Assembly (NCBI GenBank): GCA_002297645.1 | Contig: DBMH01000151.1 | Coordinates: 941-16,808 of the forward strand | Direction of reading: 5' to 3' | DNA length: 15,868 bases | From: Rhodanobacteraceae bacterium UBA703 | Lineage (GTDB): Bacteria; Pseudomonadota; Gammaproteobacteria; Xanthomonadales; Rhodanobacteraceae | In this document: one piece after another, positions 1 through 6,382 of the stretch | How the letters are laid out: the number at the start of each line of letters is the position of its first letter | Position numbering within the stretch: the stretch's first letter is position 1 | Program-made: the position numbers and the translations under genes | The notes under the pieces: generated by a model | Told to the model about the DNA's origin: nothing | Database searches by the model: none | The model's input: only the letters and a program-made list of their open reading frames with translations

Positions 1-1572
1 ATGCTGATGAACAACCTCGATCCCGACGTCGCCGAGCGGCCGGGCGAGCTGGTGGTCTACGGCGGCATCGGCCGCGCCGCGCGCAACTGGGAATGCTTCG
101 ATGCGATCCTGCGCAGCTTGCGCGAACTCGAAGACGACGAGACCTTGCTGATCCAGTCCGGCAAGCCGGTCGGCGTGTTCCCCACGCACAAGGACGCACC
201 GCGCGTGCTGCTGGCCAACTCCAACCTGGTGCCGCACTGGGCGACCTGGGAGCACTTCAACGAGCTGGATAAGAAGGGACTGATGATGTACGGCCAGATG
301 ACGGCCGGTTCTTGGATCTACATCGGCAGCCAGGGCATCGTGCAGGGTACCTACGAAACCTTCGTCGAACTCGGCCGCCAGCACTACGGCGGTTCCCTCA
401 AGGGCAAGTGGATCCTCACCGCCGGCCTCGGCGGCATGGGCGGCGCGCAGCCGCTGGCCGCTTCGCTCGCCGGTGCGTGTTCGCTCACCATCGAATGCCG
501 CCAGAGCAGCATCGATTTCCGCCTGAAGACGCGCTACGTCGACGAGCAAGCGAAGGACATCGACGATGCGCTCGCACGCATCGCCAAGTACACCGAGTCC
601 GGCCAAGCGAAGTCGATCGCGCTGCTCGGCAATGCGGCCGAGATCCTGCCCGAGCTGGTCAAGCGCGGCGTGAAGCCCGACGCCGTCACCGACCAGACCA
701 GCGCGCACGATCCCGTGCACGGCTACCTGCCGATCGGCTGGACCGTCGAGCAGTGGCTGGCCGAGCAGAAGGCGAGCCCCGAGAAGGTGCGCGACGCAGC
801 GAAGCGGTCGATGCGCGTGCACGTCGAGGCGATGCTCGCCTTCCACGCGCAGGGCATCCCGACCGTCGACTACGGCAACAACATCCGCCAGATGGCCAAG
901 GACGAAGGCTGCGCCAACGCCTTCGACTTCCCCGGCTTCGTGCCAGCGTACGTGCGCCCGTTGTTCTGCCGCGGCGTCGGCCCGTTCCGCTGGGTCGCGC
1001 TGTCCGGCGACCCGGAGGACATCTACAAGACCGATGCCAAGGTGAAGGAATTGATTCCGGATGATGCGCACCTGCACAACTGGCTCGACATGGCCAGAGA
1101 GCGCATCTCGTTCCAGGGGTTGCCGGCGCGCATCTGCTGGGTCGGCCTCGGCCAGCGCCACAAGCTCGGTCTCGCCTTCAACGAGATGGTGCGCAAGGGC
1201 GAGCTGAAGGCGCCGGTCGTGATCGGCCGCGATCACCTGGATTCCGGCTCGGTCGCCAGCCCCAATCGCGAGACGGAAGCGATGAAGGACGGCTCGGATG
1301 CCGTGTCCGACTGGCCGTTGCTCAACGCGATGCTCAACACCGCCGGCGGCGCGACCTGGGTGTCGCTGCATCACGGCGGCGGGGTGGGGATGGGCTATTC
1401 ACAGCACTCGGGCATGGTCATCGTCTGCGACGGCAGCGAGGATGCCGACAAGCGCATCGCGCGCGTGTTGTGGAACGATCCCGGCACTGGCGTGATGCGG
1501 CATGCGGATGCGGGGTATGAGATTGCGCAGCGGTGTGCGAGGGAGCAGGGGGTGAAGTTGCCGATGGGTTGA
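1..1572 (+). CDS. hutU: Urocanate hydratase (urocanase), 5'-truncated by window edge
   Basis: Catalyses the second step of histidine degradation in the cytoplasm, converting urocanate to imidazolonepropionate with tightly bound NAD+. The 523 visible residues align by eye with the family from its conserved LMNNLDP segment to the C-terminal DPGTGVMRHADAGY segment. The NAD+-binding glycine-rich stretch GLGGMGG is at residues 142-148. The Cys of LPARICWVGLG (C379 here) matches the family's catalytic Cys near position 410, which implies about 30-33 missing N-terminal residues. The ATG at base 1 is therefore an internal methionine and the true start lies outside the window. No other hut gene follows, so hutU is probably the last gene of any hut operon here; hutH, hutI or hutC would be upstream. 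The frame is intact and the product identity is secure. Confidence 0.97.
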   Translation: MLMNNLDPDVAERPGELVVYGGIGRAARNWECFDAILRSLRELEDDETLLIQSGKPVGVFPTHKDAPRVLLANSNLVPHWATWEHFNELDKKGLMMYGQMTAGSWIYIGSQGIVQGTYETFVELGRQHYGGSLKGKWILTAGLGGMGGAQPLAASLAGACSLTIECRQSSIDFRLKTRYVDEQAKDIDDALARIAKYTESGQAKSIALLGNAAEILPELVKRGVKPDAVTDQTSAHDPVHGYLPIGWTVEQWLAEQKASPEKVRDAAKRSMRVHVEAMLAFHAQGIPTVDYGNNIRQMAKDEGCANAFDFPGFVPAYVRPLFCRGVGPFRWVALSGDPEDIYKTDAKVKELIPDDAHLHNWLDMARERISFQGLPARICWVGLGQRHKLGLAFNEMVRKGELKAPVVIGRDHLDSGSVASPNRETEAMKDGSDAVSDWPLLNAMLNTAGGATWVSLHHGGGVGMGYSQHSGMVIVCDGSEDADKRIARVLWNDPGTGVMRHADAGYEIAQRCAREQGVKLPMG

Positions 1573-2000
1573 GGGAGGAATGACTGACTCCGATCCCGCT
1601 TCTACCGCAATGCCGCAGGAGCTGGCTTGGATGCGCCCTTGAGCCCAGGGAAAGAGCTGGTTCATGACGAACAAGAGCGAAGTTCAATCGACTGAACGCG
1701 ACAGCAGGCGCAACGTCGGTGGATCTGCTGGAGGCCGTCGGGACCAAGGCCGGCCGCACCGGTCGCTGGTGCTTGGCCTCTCGTCAGCCGACTTCGTCGC
1801 CAAGCTCAGCGGCTCCATGCACACCTTGCAGGAGCGCGATGTGGGTCGAGTGGGCAAGGCCGTGCTGGCGGCGATGCCGAAGGCGATGAGGAAGGTGCTG
1901 GTGGCGGTCTGACAGGTAAACCCGGCGCCGTTTTCTCGGCGGTGCCGGACGGATGGCAGCCACTGCGGAGTGCATCGTTGCGACGCCTGGGCAGCGATGC
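1573..2000. other. Gene-poor stretch with one doubtful 82-codon ORF
   Basis: This spacer between hutU and the toxin-antitoxin pair has no convincing gene. The best frame is plus-strand 1664-1912 (82 codons, ATG start). Its first half is Arg/Gly/Ser-rich and not protein-like, and no clear ribosome site precedes it. Its second half (about residues 38-82, FVAKLSGSMHTLQERDVGRVG onward) looks more like a real helical protein. The better-looking reading of the first half (DLLEAVGTKAGRTGRW) lies in a different frame, so this could be a frameshifted gene remnant. An imperfect hairpin lies at 1922-1948: CCGGCGCCG, loop TTTTCT, then CGGC and GCCGG separated by a three-base bulge. It has no T-run. I recognise no family. 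Confidence 0.3.
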
Positions 2001-2006
2001 TAAGGT
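1978..2006 (+). promoter_or_regulatory. Candidate promoter of the toxin-antitoxin operon
   Basis: TTGCGA (1978-1983) and TAAGGT (2001-2006) are separated by 17 bases. They match the sigma-70 boxes at 4/6 and 3/6 positions and keep the important TTG and TA...T bases. The -10 box abuts the palindromic operator, as expected for an autorepressed toxin-antitoxin promoter. This is prediction only. Confidence 0.4.
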
Positions 2007-2022
2007 TTTACGCCAGTAAAAC
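2005..2022. promoter_or_regulatory. Palindromic operator of the toxin-antitoxin operon
   Basis: A perfect 7-base inverted repeat, GTTTTAC-GCCA-GTAAAAC, is AT-rich in a GC-rich region and sits 14 bases before the antitoxin ATG, overlapping the candidate -10 box. AbrB-fold antitoxins of the MazE/ChpS family bind such palindromes in their own promoters and repress with toxin as co-repressor. Position and symmetry support that role here. The strong ribosome site GAGGG (2025-2029) lies just downstream. Confidence 0.6.
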
Positions 2023-2036
2023 GTGAGGGCAATATC

Positions 2037-2288
2037 ATGGCCTGCGCCGCAACCCTGCGCCAATCGGGTGGTTCGATCATCCTTTCCATTCCCAAGAGCA
2101 TCGCCCAGACCATGGCGGTCGAAGCCGGTTCGGTCGTCGAACTGGCGCTCGAAGGCCGCACGCTGTCGGTGACACCGGCCCGCCGCAGCCTGGCGGACCG
2201 GCTGGCGCACAGTCCCAAGTCCCCCGCCGCGTGGCATCGCGACCAGGTTTCGCTGGACGACGTTCCCGTCGGGCGCGAACTGCTGTGA
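2037..2288 (+). CDS. chpS: Type II antitoxin, AbrB/MazE-fold (ChpS-like)
   Basis: This 83-residue protein has the layout of MazE/ChpS antitoxins. An N-terminal swapped-hairpin AbrB/SpoVT-type DNA-binding domain occupies about residues 5-48 (SIILSIPKSIAQTMAVEAG, then VVELALEGRTLSVTPA). A SLADRL segment and a polar tail would wrap the toxin. It should neutralise the downstream RNase toxin and autoregulate by binding the palindrome at 2005-2022. The ATG at 2037 follows GAGGG (2025-2029) with 7-base spacing. Its stop TGA (2286-2288) overlaps the toxin's GTG start, so translation of the pair is coupled. The symbol follows resemblance to E. coli ChpS; plain MazE would be an equally fair name. Confidence 0.88.
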   Translation: MACAATLRQSGGSIILSIPKSIAQTMAVEAGSVVELALEGRTLSVTPARRSLADRLAHSPKSPAAWHRDQVSLDDVPVGRELL

Positions 2289-2632
2289 GCCGCGGCCTGC
2301 CGGCACGCGGCGACATCCTCGAACTCAGCCTCGATCCGACCAAGGGGCACGAAATCCGCGGCACCCGGCCGGTGCTGGTGCTCTCCGCGGATGCCTTCAA
2401 CAAGGCCTCCGGCCTGCTGCTCGTCGCGCCCATCACCCAGGGTGGCAACGCATCGCGCGAGACCGGGTTCAGTGTCACCCTGCTGGGCAGCGGCACGCGC
2501 ACGCAAGGCGTGGTGTTGTGCGACCAGACGCGCACCATCGACGCCCGCGCACGCACGTTCACACGAGTGGAAAAGGCGCCAGCCCCCTTGGTGGAGGAAG
2601 CGCTGGAGGCGGTGCGAGCCATTCTGGAATAG
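2285..2632 (+). CDS. chpB: mRNA-cleaving toxin, MazF/PemK family (ChpB-like)
   Basis: The 115-residue product is a sequence-specific endoribonuclease toxin of the CcdB/MazF fold. It carries the family signatures RGDIL (residues 8-12), RPVLVLS (28-34), LVAPITQGG (46-54) and a C-terminal VEEALEAVRAILE helix, and is most like E. coli ChpB. The Arg of the RP motif (R28) and the Thr of PITQG (T51) correspond by position to residues important in MazF catalysis. The start chosen is GTG 2285, which overlaps the antitoxin stop as GTGA. The upstream in-frame ATG at 2231 would add 18 arginine-rich residues encoded inside the antitoxin gene. No strong ribosome site precedes the GTG, consistent with coupled, weaker toxin translation. 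Confidence 0.92.
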   Translation: MSRGLPARGDILELSLDPTKGHEIRGTRPVLVLSADAFNKASGLLLVAPITQGGNASRETGFSVTLLGSGTRTQGVVLCDQTRTIDARARTFTRVEKAPAPLVEEALEAVRAILE

Positions 2633-2798
2633 ACCATGAGCAGTACCGTATCCGCCGCCCGCGTTGCGGCCAGCGACACAGGGCGGGTATGTCATGGCGG
2701 CGGCTGTTGCTTCGTTTTCCCGGCGGTCGGGATGAAATCCGTTGCTTGAGGGGGAAGCCCAGTCGCCGTTGACGCCGGAACAGCAGGCACGCGAGAAC

Positions 2799-2817
2799 GG
2801 GGTCAGAGTGCAATTTT
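2799..2817 (+). repeat. Motif resembling REP/transposase-associated sequence
   Basis: GGGGTCAGAGTGCAATTTT occurs once, inside a local GC trough (about 52% over 2821-2940). From memory, very similar GGGGTCAGAGT-type strings recur beside REP-associated tyrosine transposase (RAYT) genes in gammaproteobacteria. No transposase gene is present here, so it would be a solitary remnant. The assignment rests on recall and needs a search. Confidence 0.35.
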
Positions 2818-2879
2818 TCCTATCAGCACTTGCATGCGTAACCCTACTTGTGGCGAGCCATATCAGTTGGAGGGCGTGA

Positions 2880-3389
2880 ATGATCGAGCTTCCAATAAGA
2901 CATCCATGCGATCTCTGCGTAGCAGCCCGCGAGGAAACATGGAAGATCATCGAAGAGGGCGAACACACGCTGACCGTGATCAATCCGTGGCAGTTCGAGG
3001 TCGGCCAGTGTTGCGTCATCACGCGTCGGCATGTCGCGACGCTGCTCGATCTTTCCGACCAGGAGTGCAGCGCCATACTGCTCTCGGCCAGGCGGGTCGC
3101 CGAGGCACTCGTCAGGACGTATCGGCCACTCGGCATACTCACGTTCCAGAACAATGGGGTCTACAGTGGGCAGGAAACACCGCACTTCCACTTCCACGTC
3201 GTGCCTCGGCAGAAGGGCAGTGACTGGGGCATAGGGCCGCCGCAACTCGCGACGTTCGATGGTGCGGGACGTGGGAGGGGCGTATCTCACGATCCAGGCG
3301 GGGATGCGCAGCGTCGGGAGCGAGTTCGAGTTTCCGCCGAACAGCTTGCTGAAACCGTGGACTTGATCCGTTCGAATCTGCCGGCGTAG
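2880..3389 (+). CDS. HIT family nucleotide hydrolase/transferase-like protein
   Basis: This 169-residue cytoplasmic protein has the defining histidine triad HFHFHVV (H102, H104, H106), whose central His attacks the alpha-phosphate of nucleotide substrates. An N-terminal CxxC (C10, C13) resembles the zinc-binding pair of Hint/GalT-type HIT proteins. The QNNG segment near residue 90 and QETPHFHFHVVPR are typical. The C-terminus (residues 136-169) ends in a VSAEQLAETVDLIRSNL helix, as in many HIT proteins. Substrate is unknown; hydrolysis of dinucleoside polyphosphates or nucleoside phosphoramidates is usual. The ATG at 2880 has GGAGGG at 2869-2874. The start of the gene is distinctly poorer in GC than its neighbours, which may reflect transfer along with the motif at 2799. 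Confidence 0.9.
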   Translation: MIELPIRHPCDLCVAAREETWKIIEEGEHTLTVINPWQFEVGQCCVITRRHVATLLDLSDQECSAILLSARRVAEALVRTYRPLGILTFQNNGVYSGQETPHFHFHVVPRQKGSDWGIGPPQLATFDGAGRGRGVSHDPGGDAQRRERVRVSAEQLAETVDLIRSNLPA

Positions 3390-3526
3390 CGTTTCGGATC
3401 AGGCGTTCGGCGGTGGCAGGCTTGGTGCGGCCCCCCGGCGGCGGCCTACCCATTTCGTCCAAGCCGACGCTGCGACCGGCTTCATCAGGACGTCGGGCCG
3501 CCAGCATTCGGAAGGGATTGAAAGAT

Positions 3527-4042
3527 ATGAACCGTTTCATTTTCACCGTCGTCGTCTTGGCGATGCTGCTGGCAGCCAAGTCACTGCTCGCGCAAAGCGT
3601 TCCAGCACCAAGCACCGTCAAGGAGCTTCCCGGCATCGCCCTCCCGCCCGAGCTGGACCGCGTGCTCCGCGACTACGAGCGCGCCTGGCGCGCGGGTGAC
3701 GCGGCGGCGCTGGCGGCGCTGTTCGCGGAGGACGGTTTCGTGCTGCAAAGCAACCGCCCGCCGGTTCGCGGGCGCGCGGCGATCCAGGCCGCCTATGCCG
3801 GCGAAGGCGGCGGCCCGTTGCGGCTGCGTGCGCTCGCCTTCGCGTCCGAAGACACGATCGCCTACATCGTCGGCGGCTACGGCTACGGCGACAAACCCGG
3901 AGACACGGGAAAGTTCACCCTCACTCTGCGGCGTACGCCCGGCAAGCCGTGGCTGATCTACTCGGACATGGACAACCAGAACGCTGCGCCAAAGCCCCGG
4001 AGCGCAGCGCAGACATCCTCCGCGCCTCCCCCAACGCAGTAG
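3527..4042 (+). CDS. Exported NTF2-like (SnoaL/DUF4440-type) protein
   Basis: The 171-residue product has a clear Sec signal peptide (MNRFIFTVVVLAMLLAAKSLLA, probable cleavage after residue 22). A single NTF2-like alpha+beta cone domain follows: the helical VLRDYERAWRAGDAAALAALF at about 46-66, VRGRAAIQAAY at about 79-89, and late strands KFTLTLRR and WLIYSDMDN. The C-terminal 20 residues are Pro/Ala/Ser-rich and probably disordered. The fold serves many roles (isomerases, ligand carriers, SgcJ/YybH-like proteins), so no reaction is assigned. The ATG at 3527 is preferred over ATG 3413, because it places the signal peptide at the N-terminus and has AAGGG (3512-3516) upstream. It converges with the VOC gene, leaving 42 bases with no obvious terminator. 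Confidence 0.8.
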   Translation: MNRFIFTVVVLAMLLAAKSLLAQSVPAPSTVKELPGIALPPELDRVLRDYERAWRAGDAAALAALFAEDGFVLQSNRPPVRGRAAIQAAYAGEGGGPLRLRALAFASEDTIAYIVGGYGYGDKPGDTGKFTLTLRRTPGKPWLIYSDMDNQNAAPKPRSAAQTSSAPPPTQ

Positions 4043-4084
4043 GCGCTTGGGACTTTCGATGCAGGCGTCGCGTTCCCGCAACCA

Positions 4085-4540
4085 TCAAGGATGGCTGCCG
4101 AGCGGCTCTGCCAAGCCGATGAGAATCCCTTCCGGCCCGCGGATGTAGCAGAGCCGATACGCGTTCTCGTACCGGACCACTTCGCCGACGAGCCGTGCGC
4201 CGTGAGCGCCGAGCCGGGCGAGCGTGTCGTCGAGGTCGCTCACGGCGAACATGGCGCGCAGGTAGCCGAGGGCGTTCACCGGGGCGTTGCGATGGTCGGC
4301 GACGACAGGCGGGGCGAGGAAGCGCGAAAGTTCGAGCCGGCTGTGGCCATCGGGCGTGACCATCATGGCGATCTCGACGCGCTGGTCGCCGAGTCCGGTG
4401 ATGCGTCCGGCCCATTCTCCTTCGACGGTGGCGCGTCCTTCGAGCGTCAGGCCGAGTTCGGTGAAGAAGGCGACGGCCTCGTCGAGGGATTCCACCACGA
4501 TGCCGATGTTGTCCATGCGCAGCAGTTGGCTTCGGGTCAT
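4085..4540 (-). CDS. VOC superfamily protein (glyoxalase/bleomycin-resistance fold)
   Basis: This 151-residue protein is built of two beta-alpha-beta3 modules of the vicinal-oxygen-chelate fold. Module one starts MDNIGIVVESLDEAVAFFTELG; module two starts YLRAMFAVSDLDDTLARLGAHG and ends LCYIRGPEGILIGLAE. DGHSRLELSRF carries the usual mid-protein ligand region, and the E of PEGILIGLAE is near the expected C-terminal position. Members include glyoxalases, dioxygenases and antibiotic-binding proteins; substrate cannot be told. I chose the ATG whose complement ends at 4540 (MTRSQLLRMDN), with GGAG about 12 bases upstream. A second Met eight codons later is possible. Longer upstream reading is arginine-rich and not protein-like. 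It diverges from the cupin gene across 181 bases. Confidence 0.85.
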   Translation of the reverse strand: MTRSQLLRMDNIGIVVESLDEAVAFFTELGLTLEGRATVEGEWAGRITGLGDQRVEIAMMVTPDGHSRLELSRFLAPPVVADHRNAPVNALGYLRAMFAVSDLDDTLARLGAHGARLVGEVVRYENAYRLCYIRGPEGILIGLAEPLGSHP

Positions 4541-4657
4541 GGTTCGGGTCGTCTCCAGGTGACGAATTGCGACTGGGCGGCAGCGGAGCCGTTCGCGACG
4601 TGCGCCATTCGGAAAGCGCACGACGCGGCCCGCTGCACGGAGAGAGCGGGAGCAGGG

Positions 4658-4671
4658 TATCTTTTTACGGC
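4658..4671 (+). promoter_or_regulatory. Candidate -10 region upstream of cupin gene
   Basis: TATCTT at 4658-4663 begins a 14-base string, TATCTTTTTACGGC, that matches the string before the S9 peptidase gene at 12 of 14 positions. It lies 58 bases upstream of the cupin ATG, in the gap shared with the divergent VOC gene. The -35 side is poor. Confidence 0.3.
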
Positions 4672-4721
4672 GGGGCTGCCGATCCTCGTCGCCCGGCGCA
4701 GGCGAGGCCGCCGAGAAAAAC

Positions 4722-5075
4722 ATGCAACCTTCCGACAAGCGCAACGCCGCTCATTACGTCTGGGGCAACGTCTGCGACGGCTGGCATCTGCTCAAGTCCG
4801 CCGACCTCAGCGTCATCCAGGAACGCGTCCCGCCCGGCGCGAGCGAAACCCGGCACGTCCACGCCAAGGCCAGGCAGTTCTTCTACGTGCTCTGCGGTGT
4901 CGCCACCCTCGAATTCGCGGACGGCGAGGTCAGCTTCGGCCCCATGCAGGGCGTGCACGTGGAGCCGGGGACCACTCACCGCTTCAGGAACAACGGCACC
5001 ACGGACGTGGAATTCCTGGTCATCTCCAGCCCGCCCACGGCAGGCGATCGAACCGATCTCGACGTGGTGGCGTAG
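4722..5075 (+). CDS. Small single-domain cupin protein
   Basis: This 117-residue protein is essentially one cupin barrel. Motif 1 is RHVHAKARQFFYVLCG (about 44-59), with two metal-binding His but Gln where the classical motif has Glu; RQFFYVL looks like a normal variant of this small-cupin group. Motif 2 is EPGTTHRFRN (about 82-91), with the PxxxH...N pattern and third His. Members are isomerases, oxygenases or sugar/ligand-binding proteins, so no substrate is assigned. No signal peptide, so cytoplasmic. The ATG at 4722 has only weak upstream ribosome-site character (GAGG at 4703, GAG at 4713). It is transcribed away from the VOC gene, and the two may share regulation. Confidence 0.85.
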   Translation: MQPSDKRNAAHYVWGNVCDGWHLLKSADLSVIQERVPPGASETRHVHAKARQFFYVLCGVATLEFADGEVSFGPMQGVHVEPGTTHRFRNNGTTDVEFLVISSPPTAGDRTDLDVVA

Positions 5076-5141
5076 CGTTCGCTCGGCCGGCGCCGTTCGC
5101 GGTCCGCCGACTTGGCTGTGAAGCCGGCCTTGTGACTCTTT

Positions 5142-5154
5142 CCGTGATTCACGG
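5142..5154. promoter_or_regulatory. Perfect palindrome upstream of the hydrolase gene
   Basis: CCGTGA-T-TCACGG is a perfect 6-base inverted repeat with a one-base centre, 67 bases after the cupin stop and 123 before the hydrolase start. The tiny loop argues against a terminator hairpin and for a binding site of a dimeric regulator. No regulator gene is adjacent. Confidence 0.3.
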
Positions 5155-5240
5155 TTCAGGCGTGGACCACGCCATGACACGGCGTCCTCATCCAGCCAGC
5201 CCGTAAACATCGAATTGCTATTTTTCTTTCGAATCATCGA

Positions 5241-5261
5241 GAGGCCGTTCCCACGGCCCTC
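5241..5261 (+). promoter_or_regulatory. Leader hairpin before the hydrolase gene
   Basis: GAGGCCG (5241-5247), loop TTCCCA, then CGGCC-C-TC (5254-5261) can form a 7-base-pair stem with one bulged C. It ends 7 bases before the GGAG ribosome site (5269-5272). It could influence translation or simply be leader structure. Confidence 0.3.
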
Positions 5262-5277
5262 TGCTCACGGAGCACCG

Positions 5278-6306
5278 ATGATGCGCCGAACCTCTTCGTT
5301 GCTCGCCTGCGTCCTGGGATTGTGGAGCGGGTCGGGTGGCTCAGTCGCGGCGTCGAATCCGCAAGGCGAGAGCGTTCCGGCACGGGAAGCGAAGGCGGGC
5401 CAGGAGGAAGAGCACGCCTGGGCTCAGCGCACATGGCAGCCGCCGGTGGGTCTGGAGCAGACCCCGATCTGGCCGGACGGATCGCCGGACATGGAAGGTG
5501 TCGCGCAGGCGTCCGAACGAGTCGAAATCGCCCGAACGCCGGATGCGCTCGAGGCGCAGACGTCCGAAGCCGCCTGGAACGTCACCGTTCCGACCATGAC
5601 CGTCTTCCCGCCGCAGGGCAAGAGCACGGGCGCGGCGATGATCGTGTTTCCCGGCGGCGGGTTCAAAGCCGTCGTGCTGACCAAGCAGGGGACGGAGATC
5701 TGCGACTGGATCGCCGCCCGAGGCATCACCTGCATCCTGTCGAAGTACCGTGTTCCCAAGAGCAACCATCATTGGGACAGCGATTGCCGGTGTGCCGTCA
5801 CGCCCAAGGTTCCGCGCGCGCTCCAGGATGCGCAGAGGACGATCAAGCTGGTTCGCGCCAGCGCGGGGAAGCTGGGCATCCGCCCGGACAAGATCGGCGT
5901 GATGGGATTCTCGGCCGGCGGCTATCTCGTCGTGCAGACCAGCAACATCGTCGAACCGGTGTACGAGCCGGTCGATGCGACCGACCGCATCAGCAGCCGC
6001 CCGGATTTCGCCGTCGCGTTCTACCCGGGCCATCTGTGCCGATCCGGCGGCAGGCTCGATCCCGGCATTCGCGTGACCCGGCGAACGCCGCCGACCTTCC
6101 TGCTGCAGGCGTGGGACGATCCCGTCGACGCCATCTGCAACAGCACGCTGTACGCGCGGGCTCTCGACGAGGCCGGCGTGCCCGCGGAGGTGCATCTGTT
6201 CGCCAAGGGCGGCCATGCCTTCGGCTTGCGGCGCTCGCAGCATCCGGTCGTCGCGGCGTGGCCTGCGCTCTTGCAGAACTGGCTCGTGGAAATCGGCGTC
6301 CTGTAG
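5278..6306 (+). CDS. Exported alpha/beta-hydrolase (acetylxylan-esterase/BD-FAE-like)
   Basis: The 342-residue product starts with a Sec signal peptide (MMRRTSSLLACVLGLWSG..., probable cleavage near VAA-SN), then a polar linker and an alpha/beta-hydrolase domain from about residue 95. FPGGGF is the oxyanion-hole loop, GFSAGG carries the nucleophile (S212), AWDDPVD the acid (D280 or D281) and GGHAFG the His (H313). This arrangement resembles the esterase/lipase group that deacetylates xylan-type or other acylated carbohydrates. Substrate is inferred only. Six Cys in the mature part (142, 152, 170, 172, 254, 287) fit a disulfide-containing periplasmic protein. ATG 5278 or the adjacent ATG 5281 may be used; GGAG is at 5269-5272. 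The methyltransferase follows after 76 bases. Confidence 0.87.
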   Translation: MMRRTSSLLACVLGLWSGSGGSVAASNPQGESVPAREAKAGQEEEHAWAQRTWQPPVGLEQTPIWPDGSPDMEGVAQASERVEIARTPDALEAQTSEAAWNVTVPTMTVFPPQGKSTGAAMIVFPGGGFKAVVLTKQGTEICDWIAARGITCILSKYRVPKSNHHWDSDCRCAVTPKVPRALQDAQRTIKLVRASAGKLGIRPDKIGVMGFSAGGYLVVQTSNIVEPVYEPVDATDRISSRPDFAVAFYPGHLCRSGGRLDPGIRVTRRTPPTFLLQAWDDPVDAICNSTLYARALDEAGVPAEVHLFAKGGHAFGLRRSQHPVVAAWPALLQNWLVEIGVL

Positions 6307-6362
6307 TCTTGGTCGACGAGGAAACGCCGCAGGCCGACGATTCATTCGAGCGCTGCCGCGGC

Positions 6363-6380
6363 ACGACCCCAGGAGGTCGT
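6363..6380 (+). promoter_or_regulatory. Hairpin presenting the methyltransferase ribosome site
   Basis: ACGACC-CCAGGA-GGTCGT is a perfect 6-base inverted repeat ending two bases before the methyltransferase ATG. The near-consensus AGGAGG (6371-6376) spans its loop and 3' arm, so folding would partly hide the ribosome site. Confidence 0.4.
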
Positions 6381-6382
6381 CG

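Noticed and set aside
1..1572. hutU as a complete gene starting at base 1
   Set aside because: The first visible residues match an internal family segment about 30-33 residues from the normal N-terminus.
3245..3370. Alternative frame in the HIT gene tail (AYLTIQAGMRSVGSEFEF...)
   Set aside because: It looks protein-like, but the HIT frame ends with a typical ERVRVSAEQLAETVDLIRSNL helix, so I see no need for a frameshift.
4722..5075. Inactivated cupin because motif 1 has Gln instead of Glu
   Set aside because: RQFFYVL appears to be a standard variant in this small-cupin group, so the substitution is not evidence of decay.
5278..5310. Lipoprotein signal in the hydrolase (LLAC)
   Set aside because: The -2 Leu is atypical and the hydrophobic core continues past the Cys; ordinary signal-peptide cleavage near VAA-SN fits better.
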